From the NCBI GenBank assembly GCA_016742125.1, contig JACVCM010000002.1, positions 29,083 to 78,830 on the forward strand: a stretch of 49,748 nt of DNA. Reading direction: 5' to 3'. The DNA comes from Sphingomonadaceae bacterium (GTDB lineage: Bacteria > Pseudomonadota > Alphaproteobacteria > Sphingomonadales > Sphingomonadaceae). Of this stretch, positions 7,354-17,343 are shown one piece after another; positions within the stretch are counted from its first letter, which is position 1, and the number at the start of each line of letters is the position of its first letter. The translations under genes and the position numbers were made by a program. Below the pieces are notes generated by a model. That model was not told the origin of the DNA. It saw only the letters and a program-made list of their open reading frames with translations, and searched no databases.

Positions 7354-8514
7354 ATGAGCTTCAATCCGGCAGCGGAAACCGCGCGTTATATTGACAGTCT
7401 GGGGCCAGCGGCGCTGGAAAAGGCCGCGAGCTACACCAGCGCGAGCCACTGGATGCTGCTCTTGGGCTTGCTGGTATCGGCGCTGGTGACGTGGATCATC
7501 GTGCGGCTGGGCATCCTCGACAAGGTGTCGGCGAAGCTCGAACGGCGCGGTTGGGCGCTGCGTACGTGGCTGATTGGCGTCACCTATTTCCTCGTGTCTG
7601 CGCTGATTAGCCTGCCCTGGGGCGTTTATCAGGAATGGGGTTTCGAAAAATCCTATGGCCGCACCAGCCAGCCGCTTTCCGATTTCCTGATGCAGGATGC
7701 GATCGGGATTATGATCTCAAGCCTTGTCGGTGCGCTCTTCTTCCTCGGCATCTATGCGCTGATCCGCAAGACGGGCAAAAACTGGTGGCTCTGGTCGGGT
7801 GGGCTTGCGGCCCTTGCGGGTGCGGCAACACTGCTGCTCTCGCCCGTGCTCATCGAGCCCTTGTTTAACGAATATAAGCCGTTGCAGGAAGGCCCGGTGA
7901 AGGCCGCGCTTGTCGGCATGGCGGCGGACGCAGGAATCCCGGCCGACCGGATTTTCGTCTTTGACGGATCGCGCCAGTCGAATAATTTTACCGCCAACGT
8001 GTCGGGTCTTTTCGGATCGAAGAGGATCGCGATTTCCGATGTCGCGCTGAAGGGCGCGTCCCTCGATGAGGTGAAGGCAGTTACCGGGCATGAAATCGGC
8101 CATTATGTCAGCGGCCATATCTGGCGGATGGTGGGCGTGTTGGTGTTGCTCGCGATTGTCTTCTTTTTTTTCGCCGACCGATTGTATATTCGCTTTGCAA
8201 GGGCTTTTGGCAGCAAGGCTGAAATTGGCGATCCGCGAGGTTTGCCGGTGCTGATCTTCATTATCGGCCTGCTGTCGTTGTTAGCCCAGCCGGTAATGAA
8301 CGCGGTTGTCCGGCAAGGTGAGCGCGACGCAGACAATTATTCGCTCAAGCATGTCAACCTGCCCGACGCGCTCGCGAGCGCCTTGGTAAAGACAGCCGAG
8401 TATCGATATCCTCGACCCTCCGCATTGCAGGAGGCGCTGTTCTACACGCATCCTAGCGTGGAATGGCGAGTAAGGAATGCGATGGAGTGGAAGGCGCGGC
8501 AGGTGAAGCGCTAG
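7354..8514 (+). CDS. M48 family zinc metallopeptidase (Ste24/CAAX protease-like)
   Basis: A 386-residue membrane protease. The zinc motif HEIGH is at 246-250, with a third ligand likely E323 in GERDAD. Several membrane helices lie on both sides, near 34-52, 72-92, 118-137, 146-170, 257-275 and 296-312. That arrangement matches Ste24-type enzymes rather than the shorter HtpX. An AGGAGGG site precedes the ATG. In bacteria such enzymes act in membrane-protein quality control; the CAAX-cleaving role is eukaryotic, although a membrane methyltransferase resembling isoprenylcysteine methyltransferase is encoded at 13871. Confidence 0.9.
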   Translation: MSFNPAAETARYIDSLGPAALEKAASYTSASHWMLLLGLLVSALVTWIIVRLGILDKVSAKLERRGWALRTWLIGVTYFLVSALISLPWGVYQEWGFEKSYGRTSQPLSDFLMQDAIGIMISSLVGALFFLGIYALIRKTGKNWWLWSGGLAALAGAATLLLSPVLIEPLFNEYKPLQEGPVKAALVGMAADAGIPADRIFVFDGSRQSNNFTANVSGLFGSKRIAISDVALKGASLDEVKAVTGHEIGHYVSGHIWRMVGVLVLLAIVFFFFADRLYIRFARAFGSKAEIGDPRGLPVLIFIIGLLSLLAQPVMNAVVRQGERDADNYSLKHVNLPDALASALVKTAEYRYPRPSALQEALFYTHPSVEWRVRNAMEWKARQVKR

Positions 8515-8520
8515 TTCCGT

Positions 8521-8542
8521 CCCCTCCCGCAAGCGGAGGGGG
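8521..8542. terminator. Hairpin between convergent M48 and malate synthase genes
   Basis: An inverted repeat with arms CCCCTCCCGC and GCGGAGGGG, with one bulged base, fills the 29-base gap between the two stops. It is placed to end transcription from both sides. No T-run is present, so intrinsic termination is unproven. Confidence 0.5.
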
Positions 8543-8543
8543 A

Positions 8544-10631
8544 TTAGACTGCCTTCTTCTCCAGCCGGAACCGATGCAGCAAGGGCTCGGTATAGCCGCT
8601 GGGCTGCGATACGCCTTCATAGACCAGCGCGCGGGCGGCCTTCAGGGCGATGCTGTCGCCTTCCAGCTTCTCGTACAGCGGATCGCCTGCATTCTGTGCA
8701 TCGACTTTCGCAGCCATTTTGGCAAAGGCTGCGTCGACCTGATCCGCCGTGCAGATCCCGTGGAGCAGCCAGTTGGCCATATGCTGGCTGCTAATACGCA
8801 GCGTCGCGCGGTCCTCCATCAGGCCAATATCGTGGATGTCCGGCACCTTTGAACAGCCGACGCCAGCGTCGATCCAGCGCACGACATAGCCCAATATGCC
8901 TTGGGCGTTGTTTTCTAGTTCTTGGTTCACTTCATCGGCGGACCAATTGTGACCGCGCGGGGCAGCCGGAATGGTGAGCAGCGCGTCGAGCACTGGGGTT
9001 TCCTTACTCGCCAGCTCACGCTGCACATCAAACACATCGACCATATGATAGTGCATCGCGTGTAGCGTCGCGGCGGTGGGAGAGGGGACCCATGCGGTAT
9101 TCGCGCCCGCCTTTGGATGGCCGATTTTCTGCGCCATCATCTCGCGCATCAGATCGGGCATTGCCCACATGCCCTTGCCGATCTGCGCCTTGCCCGACAG
9201 ACCGCAGGCAAGGCCGATCTGCACATTGCGCTCCCCATAGGCCTGGATCCACGCGCTGGTCTTCATGTCCGCCTTGCGGATCATCGGCCCGGCCTGCATC
9301 GCGCTGTGCATCTCGTCACCCGTCCGATCGAGGAAACCGGTGTTGATAAAGACGATCCGGTCGCGGACGGCATATATACACGCGGCGAGGTTGGCGCTGG
9401 TGCGGCGCTCTTGGTCCATCACGCCGACTTTGATCGTGTGGCGGGCGAGGCCCAGCAGATCCTCCACGGCATCGAACAGGTCGTTGGTGAAGGCGCATTC
9501 TTCAGGCCCGTGCTGCTTGGGCTTCACAATATAGATGCTGCCCGCGCGGCTATTGCGATATTTGCCGAGGCCCAAAAGGTCATGCATCGCGCAGAGCGAG
9601 GTGAAGACCGCATCGAGTATCCCCTCGGGTGCCTCGCTGCCATCGGGAAGCAGCACGGCAGGGTTTGTCATCAAATGCCCGACATTGCGCACGAACATAA
9701 GGCTGCGACCCGGAAGGGTGATATTGTCATATACCCTGTCGGCTTCGAGTGCCCGCGTTATCGTCCGTCCGCCCTTGTCAAACGATGCAGTCAGGTCGCC
9801 GCGCATCAGGCCGAGCCAGTTGCCATAGGCCGCAACCTTGTCCTGCGCGTCGACGGCGGCGACCGAATCTTCGAGATCGATGATGGTGGTCAGGGCGGCT
9901 TCAAGGATGACATCTGAAATGCCGGCGGGGTCGGTCTGCCCGACCGGATGACCGGGTTCGAACCTCACCTCGATATGAAGGCCATTGTTGCGGAACAGCC
10001 GGCCGTGATCGCTCTTGCCGACATATTGCGCCGGGTTCTGGATGGCGATGCCCTTTGAAGGATCGACCAGATCGACCCATGAACCGCGCTCCAGCGGAAC
10101 GGCAGAATCAAGGAACTGCTTGGCAGCCTTGACGACGGCTGCGCCGCGGTCCGCATCATATCCGCCCGGTCGCGGGGGCGGGGCATCGAGTGCATCGGTG
10201 CCGTACAGCGCGTCGTATAGACTACCCCAGCGCGCATTGGCGGCATTCAGGACGAAGCGGTCGTTCAGGCTTGGGACGACAAGCTGCGGACCAGCCATCG
10301 TAGCGATCTCCGGATCGACATTCTGCGTGCCGATTGCGAACGGCGCCGGTTCGGGGACCAGATAACCGATTTCCCTCAGAAATGCCTGATAGGCAGGCAT
10401 GTCGACGATCGGTCCGGGGTTTGCCTGGTGCCATTGGTCGAGTTTGACCTGGATCGCGTCGCGTTTTGCCAGCAGGGCGCGGTTCTGTGGCACGAAGCGC
10501 GCCAGAATATCGGCAAGCCCATGCCACAGATGGTCCGTGTCGATTCCTGTTTCCGGCAACGCACGGGTTTCAACAAAGCGCGCCAGTTCTTCTGCAACCT
10601 GCAGGCCGGCACGGGTAACATATTCGGTCAT
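8544..10631 (-). CDS. glcB: Malate synthase G
   Basis: A 695-residue enzyme, slightly shorter than E. coli GlcB (723). It condenses glyoxylate with acetyl-CoA to malate in the glyoxylate cycle. Recognisable parts include the N-terminal clasp (AGLQVAEELARFVE), the TIIDLEDSVAAVDA segment carrying catalytic acidic residues, the TLPGRSLMFVRNVGH block, and NTGFLDRTGDEMH. The C-terminal part holds SKVPDIHDIGLMEDRATLRISSQ around the catalytic aspartate. It stands alone on the minus strand, without aceA or glc genes nearby. Isocitrate lyase must be encoded elsewhere. Confidence 0.97.
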   Translation of the reverse strand: MTEYVTRAGLQVAEELARFVETRALPETGIDTDHLWHGLADILARFVPQNRALLAKRDAIQVKLDQWHQANPGPIVDMPAYQAFLREIGYLVPEPAPFAIGTQNVDPEIATMAGPQLVVPSLNDRFVLNAANARWGSLYDALYGTDALDAPPPRPGGYDADRGAAVVKAAKQFLDSAVPLERGSWVDLVDPSKGIAIQNPAQYVGKSDHGRLFRNNGLHIEVRFEPGHPVGQTDPAGISDVILEAALTTIIDLEDSVAAVDAQDKVAAYGNWLGLMRGDLTASFDKGGRTITRALEADRVYDNITLPGRSLMFVRNVGHLMTNPAVLLPDGSEAPEGILDAVFTSLCAMHDLLGLGKYRNSRAGSIYIVKPKQHGPEECAFTNDLFDAVEDLLGLARHTIKVGVMDQERRTSANLAACIYAVRDRIVFINTGFLDRTGDEMHSAMQAGPMIRKADMKTSAWIQAYGERNVQIGLACGLSGKAQIGKGMWAMPDLMREMMAQKIGHPKAGANTAWVPSPTAATLHAMHYHMVDVFDVQRELASKETPVLDALLTIPAAPRGHNWSADEVNQELENNAQGILGYVVRWIDAGVGCSKVPDIHDIGLMEDRATLRISSQHMANWLLHGICTADQVDAAFAKMAAKVDAQNAGDPLYEKLEGDSIALKAARALVYEGVSQPSGYTEPLLHRFRLEKKAV

Positions 10632-10741
10632 TTTTTCGGCTCCAGTGAAACTTGGTGCCCGGGGAGATGTTTTGTTATCGGCACGCCCTAGCGGGAGTTT
10701 GGGCGGTGCAAAAGCTTAATTTTGATGATAGGCGCCAAGCT

Positions 10742-11527
10742 ATGAAATTGACGAAGCATCTGGTTGAGAAACCATGGGGTCGAACCGACATACCGTCCGT
10801 CTTTGGCGACATGGGTGGCCGTCGGATCGGCGAAATCTGGTATGAAAGCGATGGCGCGGAGCAGCTTCCGGTTCTTGTCAAATGGCTGTTCACGTCAGAA
10901 AAGCTCTCGATCCAGGTTCACCCGAATGACGAAGAGGCGCAGGCACGCGGCCTGCCGTCGGGCAAGGAAGAATGCTGGTATATCGTCGATGCCGAACCCG
11001 GCGCAGTCTTGGGCATGGGAACGACAAGGCCGCTGGACAGCCACGAATTGCGCGAAGCCGCGCTGTCGGGAGAAATCGAGCAACTGATGGACTGGAAGCC
11101 GGTCAAGGCAGGAGATTATTTTTACATTCCGGCTGGAACGGTGCACGCAATCGGGGCGGGGATTACGCTGGTCGAGGTCCAGCAATATGCCGACATTACC
11201 TACCGCCTGTATGACTATGGACGGCCAAGGGAACTGCATCTCGACGACGGCGTGGCCGTGTCGCATGCGATACCCTACGCCGATGCCCGTAACGGAAATG
11301 TGAGCGGCAACATGCAGCTGGTGGATGGCCCGCATTTCAGGCTGTGGCATGTCGCTGACAATACGGCGCTTGCGGCGTTACCAGACGCTGGGCGATACTG
11401 GGTCGTACCGCTTTGGGGTGAAGTTTTGTCCAGCGGTCATGAGACAGGCATGGGTGATTGTCTGGTGATAGACAACAGGGCCGACGTCCTTTTGTCCAGC
11501 GGGGCGCGGTGCCTCATCGCTGCGTGA
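10742..11527 (+). CDS. manA: Mannose-6-phosphate isomerase, class I (cupin)
   Basis: A 261-residue cupin enzyme that interconverts fructose-6-P and mannose-6-P for GDP-mannose and polysaccharide synthesis. Zinc-site motifs are present: SIQVHPND (56-63) and KEECWY (75-80). The substrate-side motif YIPAGTVHAIG follows near residue 130. The class I start K-P-W-G at 10-13 is intact. It is shorter than E. coli ManA (391), like the compact bacterial form. I chose the ATG at 10742; an open frame 30 codons upstream lacks conservation and runs toward the divergent glcB promoter. It could be a related sugar-phosphate isomerase with slightly different substrate. Confidence 0.88.
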   Translation: MKLTKHLVEKPWGRTDIPSVFGDMGGRRIGEIWYESDGAEQLPVLVKWLFTSEKLSIQVHPNDEEAQARGLPSGKEECWYIVDAEPGAVLGMGTTRPLDSHELREAALSGEIEQLMDWKPVKAGDYFYIPAGTVHAIGAGITLVEVQQYADITYRLYDYGRPRELHLDDGVAVSHAIPYADARNGNVSGNMQLVDGPHFRLWHVADNTALAALPDAGRYWVVPLWGEVLSSGHETGMGDCLVIDNRADVLLSSGARCLIAA

Positions 11528-11668
11528 CAGCGCGCGGAGCATATTACCAAGCCAGATAAACACGCCGTTTACTGTGAAACGTTATTGCAACATTGCCGAC
11601 ACCATTTTACAAACGTTGCCACAAAAATCGTGACTGGATGCGAAGGTCGCGGGGAGTGATACGAAAAA

Positions 11669-11830
11669 ATGGAAACCAGGCTTATTGTTGCCTATGCGCT
11701 TTGCGCCGCGCTCGTGCTCATATTGTCCGCATTGGCGATCCGTTATGCAAGCAACAGACGACAGTTCAAGATCCGGCAGTCGGGCCGGGGAAAAAACATT
11801 GCCAATCCGGACAATGTGCCTGCGGAATAG
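11669..11830 (+). CDS. Small single-pass membrane protein (53 residues)
   Basis: The ATG at 11669 opens a 53-residue frame ending in TAG at 11828-11830. Residues 3-25 are one hydrophobic helix rich in Leu, Ala and Ile. A basic stretch follows (SNRRQFKIRQSGRGK), then a polar tail ending in PAE. The positive charges immediately after the helix predict that the C-terminus stays in the cytoplasm. A GGGGAG sequence lies about 12 bases upstream. I know no family for it. It fills part of a 430-base gap and is the only plausible gene there. Confidence 0.5.
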   Translation: METRLIVAYALCAALVLILSALAIRYASNRRQFKIRQSGRGKNIANPDNVPAE

Positions 11831-11922
11831 TCCGGTCTTTTTCGTGCCATGATGGCCGGTCGCATGTCCGGGTTCGCCTGACCATCGCGCGGACTGGAAG
11901 ACAAGGTGCGAAACCCCATCCG

Positions 11923-11969
11923 CCAGGGGCGGCTTGCCCGAGCAGCCCCTGGAATGACGGTGTCATTCC
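11923..11969. repeat. Double palindrome at the end of the DUF1801 gene
   Basis: CCAGGGGC (11923-11930) pairs with GCCCCTGG (11945-11952). It runs directly into a second perfect inverted repeat, GGAATGAC (11951-11958) with GTCATTCC (11962-11969). The second hairpin overlaps the stop codon of the minus-strand DUF1801 gene. It resembles other sphingomonad palindromic repeats and could act as a transcription end. Confidence 0.6.
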
Positions 11970-12388
11970 GGATATTTTTGCGCCATCCACTTCAGCGATT
12001 CGACGCATAGTTGTTCCAGCACCGATTCATCCACATCGCCCAGCTTTTTGATGTAGAGGCATGATTTGCCGGTTTTGTACTTGCCAAGCTTCGCCATAAG
12101 CTCGGCTTGACCCAGAAAACCGTCGACAAGGTAAAGCACGGTTTGGCCCTTGCGCGGTGAAAAGCCGATCCGGCACATGTCGCCCTCGCGACCGCTTTCA
12201 TATTTGTAATGATAGCTGCCAAAGCCGATGATACTGGGTCCCCACATTTTGGGCTTGTGGCCTGAGAGTCGCTCCATCATTGCGGCAATCCTGTGCGCCT
12301 CCGCCCGCTGCCGATCATCGGCGACGGCCTCGATAAAATCATGGACACTGGTCGCTGTCGGCCTGGTTTTGATTTCGGTTGTGGCCAT
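11963..12388 (-). CDS. DUF1801 domain protein
   Basis: A 141-residue protein from the ATG at 12388, preceded by a GAGGGAGG ribosome site. The six-residue upstream extension to 12406 would include that site and is rejected. The fold is that of the YdhG/DUF1801 family: a central MWGPSIIGFGSYHYKY segment, then IGFSPRKGQTVLYL, then KLGKYKTGKSCLYIKKL. The family is small, cytoplasmic and of unknown biochemistry. The gene is divergent from argG. A palindromic repeat covers its stop codon. Confidence 0.85.
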   Translation of the reverse strand: MATTEIKTRPTATSVHDFIEAVADDRQRAEAHRIAAMMERLSGHKPKMWGPSIIGFGSYHYKYESGREGDMCRIGFSPRKGQTVLYLVDGFLGQAELMAKLGKYKTGKSCLYIKKLGDVDESVLEQLCVESLKWMAQKYPE

Positions 12389-12482
12389 CGAACCCTCCCT
12401 CGTCACGACCGCTTAACGCCTTGCCGCCGCTGGTTCAGACTGCTAGCCGCGCGGCGACAGATTAGCCACGAAAGTAGCCAAA

Positions 12483-13700
<1,218 letters not shown>

Positions 13701-13713
13701 GCCAAAAAAGGAT

Positions 13714-13801
13714 CGTCACCCTGAACTTGTTTCAGGGTCCATCGTGCAGCGAAACCAGAGTTCGAAGGCGAAATGGACCCTGAAACAAGTTCAGGGTGAC
13801 G
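13714..13801. repeat. 29-bp perfect inverted repeat with hairpin arms
   Basis: The arms at 13714-13742 and 13773-13801 are exact reverse complements, separated by 30 bases. Each arm is itself a small hairpin (CCCTGAA and TTCAGGG around a 5-base loop). The arm sequence, around CACCCTGAACTTG, is a familiar intergenic repeat in sphingomonads. It follows argG by 13 bases and may act as a terminator or RNA-stabilising structure. The perfect arms suggest recent origin or active maintenance. Confidence 0.85.
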
Positions 13802-13870
13802 GACCATAGCGTAGGTTTTTCGACTTAACCCTCACCCTTTCCTTAACCATTTGCCGCTAATCCGGGAGTT

Positions 13871-15223
13871 GTGAAAAAGCGTCTTGAATCCGCCGATCCC
13901 AAACCCGTGTCCGCCGTCAGCACCGCCGTCGGTCTGTGCGGGCTCGCCGGGCTGGTGCTCGCGGTCGTCATTGCGCGCAATTTCGGCGCGATCATGGATG
14001 CTATTGGCATTCCCGGCCTGCCTGCGCTGGCCGATGGCCCCTATTCGGCGATGGTGGCGCTGGTTTTTTGCGGGCTACCGATGGTGCTTTGGTCGCTGCT
14101 GGTCGACAAGGTGCATTTGCGACCATCGACCGGCATCGACTGGAGCCTCAAGCGCCCGGTCGCCGACGTTCTCGACACCAGCATTGTCAAGATTGCGGGG
14201 CTTTGGGCAACATGGGCGGTGATCGCGAGCATTTACGCGCTGTGCCGCTTTTATTGGGACGGCAATTACCTGTTCTCGATGGAAATGTTCCAGGCGGCCG
14301 CCATTCCGCTGGTCATCCTGTCGGCCCCCTATGTCGTCTGGCTCGACCGCTATCTGGTCACCCCGCGCGACGGCGCGTGGCATCTCGGCGCATGGATAGC
14401 GGGCCGCGCCGATTGGGAGCGCGAGGAGATTTTCCACCACATCCGTGCATGGACGGTGAAGGGCTTTTTCCTCGCCTTCATGATTTCCATCGTCCCCGGC
14501 GGTTGGCACAACATCGTCAATATGAATTTTGCCGAGGTCGTCACCAACCCCGTGTGGCTTGCCAATGCGCTGATCACCGCGATGTTTCTGGTCGATGTGC
14601 AGTTCGCCACCGTCGGCTATATGCTGACGATGAAGCCGCTGGATGCGCATATCCGCACCGCCAATCCCTATCTCGCGGGCTGGGTCGCGGCGCTGATGTG
14701 CTATCCGCCCTTCATCCTGATGAACAATGGCGGGCCGCTCGACTATCATATCGGCACCAGCGACTGGGCTTACTGGTTCGAGGGGCAGACCGCGTTGCTC
14801 TGGTTCTGGGGCGCGATACTGGTCGCGCTGACCGGCATCTATGCCTGGGCCACCGTCGCGTTCGGTTTGCGCTTTTCCAACCTGACGCATCGCGGCATCT
14901 TGACCCACGGACCTTATGCGTGGAGCAAGCATCCGGCCTATCTCAGCAAGAATGCCTATTGGTGGCTGGCGACCTTGCCGTTTCTCGTGACCACCGGCAG
15001 CACTGCCGACATGATCCGCAATACTGCGATTTTGGCGCTGGTCAGCGGCATTTATTATTGGCGCGCGCGTACGGAGGAAAAGCATCTGATGCCCGATCCC
15101 GCCTATGCCGAATATGCTGCATGGATGGACGGCAACGCGATGATCCCGCGCTTCTTTGCAGGCCTGCGCGGCCTTGTCGGCAACCGCCTGCGCAAAGGTG
15201 GTGACGTCCAGCCTGCCGAGTAA
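13871..15223 (+). CDS. Polytopic membrane protein with isoprenylcysteine-methyltransferase-like C-terminus
   Basis: A 450-residue protein with about nine to ten predicted membrane helices. The C-terminal quarter carries the ICMT/PEMT signature: LTHGPYAWSKHPAYLSKN, then a hydrophobic helix, then YYWRARTEEKHL and a Y-A-E-Y-A-A-W motif. In that family these bind S-adenosylmethionine at the membrane face. The N-terminal 300 residues form extra helices I do not recognise. The start is the GTG at 13871 with GGGAG upstream. The methyl acceptor is unknown; lipids or isoprenoid thiols are possible. It stands alone between the repeat element and the amidohydrolase gene. Confidence 0.78.
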   Translation: MKKRLESADPKPVSAVSTAVGLCGLAGLVLAVVIARNFGAIMDAIGIPGLPALADGPYSAMVALVFCGLPMVLWSLLVDKVHLRPSTGIDWSLKRPVADVLDTSIVKIAGLWATWAVIASIYALCRFYWDGNYLFSMEMFQAAAIPLVILSAPYVVWLDRYLVTPRDGAWHLGAWIAGRADWEREEIFHHIRAWTVKGFFLAFMISIVPGGWHNIVNMNFAEVVTNPVWLANALITAMFLVDVQFATVGYMLTMKPLDAHIRTANPYLAGWVAALMCYPPFILMNNGGPLDYHIGTSDWAYWFEGQTALLWFWGAILVALTGIYAWATVAFGLRFSNLTHRGILTHGPYAWSKHPAYLSKNAYWWLATLPFLVTTGSTADMIRNTAILALVSGIYYWRARTEEKHLMPDPAYAEYAAWMDGNAMIPRFFAGLRGLVGNRLRKGGDVQPAE

Positions 15224-15280
15224 GCTTTAATCGCACAATTAACTCTGATACGCTCCTCGTGAGGACAGAGGAGAGTCGGG

Positions 15281-17023
15281 ATGCACGATCTGGTTATTCG
15301 CGGAGGCACCGTGGTCGATGGGACGGGCGCGGAACGCTTTGTCGCCGATATCGCGGTGGACGGCGGGGTCATCACCGCTATCGGGCATATCAGCACGAAG
15401 GGCCGCGAGGAAATCGACGCGACCGGCAGGATCGTGGCCCCCGGCTTTGTCGATATCCACACCCATTATGATGGGCAAGCAACGTGGGACAGCGAGATGG
15501 CACCGTCGAGCTGGCACGGCGTTACCACGGTCGTCATGGGCAATTGCGGTGTCGGCTTTGCGCCCGCGCGGCCCGACCGGCACGACTGGCTGATCGGCCT
15601 GATGGAAGGGGTCGAGGATATCCCCGGCACCGCGCTTGCCGAGGGGATGAAATGGGATTGGGAGAGCTTTCCCGACTATCTCGACGCATTGGAGCGCCTG
15701 CCGCGTACCATCGACATCGGCACGCATGTTCCGCACGGCGCGTTGCGCGCCTATGTGATGGGCGAACGGGGCGCTGATAATGAAGAGCCGACCGACGCAG
15801 ACATCGCCGAAATGGCGCGACTGGTGGAGGAGGGGGTACGCGCAGGCGCACTCGGTGTCTCGACCTCGCGGACGATTCTGCACAAATCGGTCGATGGCGA
15901 ACTCGTTCCCGGCACCACCGCGACCGAACCCGAACTCGTCGCGCTCGGCCGGGCGATGGCACGTGCGGGGCATGGAGTGTTCGAGCTGACGTCGGACCTG
16001 CTCCCTGAATGGGACGAGTTTGGCTGGATGCGGCGGCTGTCGGCGGAAACAGGGCAGCCAATTGTGTTCTCAATGCTGCAATCGCCGATCAAGCAAATGC
16101 ACTGGCGCGACCAGATGGCGGCGATGCGGGCCGCGAACGAGAATGGCGCGAACATCGTCGCGGCCATCGGCCTGCGCGGCATCGGCGTGATCATGAACTG
16201 GCGCGGGACGGTGCATCCGTTCATGCGCAAGCCGAGCTGGGAGGCGATCCGTGACCTTCCTTGGGAGGCACAAAAGGCAAAGCTTGCCGACCCCGCGTTC
16301 AAGGCAGCGATGCTGGCGGAGGACAATCTGCCGCCGCCGTCGGCCGACCTTGCGCCTTTCTTCATGCTTGTCACCGCCGCATGGGCGATGCAATTTCCGC
16401 TGACCGACAATTTCAGTTACGAACCCACGCGCGAAGAAAGCGTCTTTGGCTTTGCCGACCAGGCGGGCAGGGACGCGGCGGAATATGCCTATGACCAGCT
16501 GATGCAGGACGACGGCAACGGGATGATCTACCTGCCCATACTCAACTATATGGACGGTAATCTGGAGTTCACGAAGGAGTTGCTGGAAGCCGATGACACG
16601 CTAGCCTCGCTGTCCGACGGCGGCGCGCATTGCGGCACGATCTGCGATGCCGCCGCGCCGACATTCCTGCTCAGCTACTGGGCCCGTGACCGGAAGGCCG
16701 GTACAATTCCGCTCGAACTGGCAGTAAAACGCCAATGCCATGATACGGCGCGGCTCTATGGGCTGAACGATCGCGGCGTGCTCAAGCCCGGCTATCTGGC
16801 GGATATCAATGTGATCGATTTCGACGCGCTTAAATTGCAGAAGCCGTGGCTGGCCTTCGACCTTCCCGCAGGTGGAAAGCGGTTGCTGCAAAAGGCCGAT
16901 GGATATGTGGCGACCGTCAAATCGGGCGTAGTGACTTTCCGCGACGGAGCAATGACCGGCGCGCTACCCGGAGTTGTCGTGCGCGGCCCGCAAAGCGTGG
17001 CAATGGCGGAGGCGGCGGAGTAA
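15281..17023 (+). CDS. D-aminoacylase-like amidohydrolase
   Basis: A 580-residue metal-dependent hydrolase of the amidohydrolase superfamily. The N-terminal beta domain (VIRGGTVVDGTG) leads to the metal motif VDIHTHYDGQ (H60, H62). A following W-x-H-G-V-T-T-V-V-M-G-N-C-G-V-G-F block is typical of N-acyl-D-amino-acid deacylases. The LSDGGAHCG region near 444 supplies the catalytic aspartate, and the C-terminus returns to the beta domain (GVLKPGYLADINVID). A GAGGACAGAGGAGAG sequence before the ATG gives a good ribosome site. It probably cleaves N-acyl amino acids, but D- versus L-preference cannot be inferred. Confidence 0.88.
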   Translation: MHDLVIRGGTVVDGTGAERFVADIAVDGGVITAIGHISTKGREEIDATGRIVAPGFVDIHTHYDGQATWDSEMAPSSWHGVTTVVMGNCGVGFAPARPDRHDWLIGLMEGVEDIPGTALAEGMKWDWESFPDYLDALERLPRTIDIGTHVPHGALRAYVMGERGADNEEPTDADIAEMARLVEEGVRAGALGVSTSRTILHKSVDGELVPGTTATEPELVALGRAMARAGHGVFELTSDLLPEWDEFGWMRRLSAETGQPIVFSMLQSPIKQMHWRDQMAAMRAANENGANIVAAIGLRGIGVIMNWRGTVHPFMRKPSWEAIRDLPWEAQKAKLADPAFKAAMLAEDNLPPPSADLAPFFMLVTAAWAMQFPLTDNFSYEPTREESVFGFADQAGRDAAEYAYDQLMQDDGNGMIYLPILNYMDGNLEFTKELLEADDTLASLSDGGAHCGTICDAAAPTFLLSYWARDRKAGTIPLELAVKRQCHDTARLYGLNDRGVLKPGYLADINVIDFDALKLQKPWLAFDLPAGGKRLLQKADGYVATVKSGVVTFRDGAMTGALPGVVVRGPQSVAMAEAAE

Positions 17024-17040
17024 TGTCATTGTTGTGAACT

Positions 17041-17065
17041 GTGGCACGGTATGCTATTTGTGGCA
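17041..17065 (+). promoter_or_regulatory. Possible operator: paired GTGGCA repeats before the toxin-antitoxin genes
   Basis: GTGGCA occurs at 17041-17046 and 17060-17065, 19 bases apart centre to centre, about two helical turns. It lies 24 bases before the antitoxin start. AbrB-type antitoxins often bind their own promoter. The repeat is seen; its use as an operator is inferred. Confidence 0.3.
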
Positions 17066-17088
17066 TGTTGCGCAGATGAGGCATTGAC

Positions 17089-17343
17089 ATGGGAATAGAA
17101 ATCAAAGTTGCAGCCAATGGCCGGATGGTTCTGCCCGTTGAAGTTCGCAAACGTCTGGGTTTGGAAAATGGTGGTCGGCTGTTTTTGAATGAGGGCGAGT
17201 TCGGACTGGAGCTTTCAAGCGTTCAACAGCGGGTGGGCAAGGCGCAGGCCTTTTACGAGGAAGTAAGCAAGGGTAAGCCCAGCTTTACCGTCGACGATTT
17301 TCTGAAGCAGAAACGGGCTGACGCCGCGCGCGAGAAATATTGA
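17089..17343 (+). CDS. AbrB/SpoVT-type antitoxin
   Basis: An 84-residue protein. Residues 3-45 form the swapped-hairpin AbrB fold: IEIKVAANGRMVLPVEVRKRLGL with the conserved R-x-x-L-P core, then GGRLFLNEGEFGLEL. The C-terminal tail (about 50-84) is charged, and contains FTVDDFLKQKRADAAREKY, the kind of segment that wraps a PIN toxin. Its stop overlaps the TTG start of the toxin (TTGA), so the pair is coupled. It should neutralise the PIN nuclease and repress the operon. An unusual direct repeat lies just upstream. Confidence 0.87.
   Translation: MGIEIKVAANGRMVLPVEVRKRLGLENGGRLFLNEGEFGLELSSVQQRVGKAQAFYEEVSKGKPSFTVDDFLKQKRADAAREKY

Noticed and set aside
9117..9917. 266-residue plus-strand frame
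   Set aside because: Antisense shadow of malate synthase G.
14075..15085. 336-residue minus-strand frame
   Set aside because: Shadow of the same gene; no ribosome site or domain.
13936..15204. 422-residue plus-strand frame inside the membrane methyltransferase gene
   Set aside because: It is a frame shadow: very Arg/Gly/Cys-rich, without helices, while the other frame has about ten helices and the ICMT motif.
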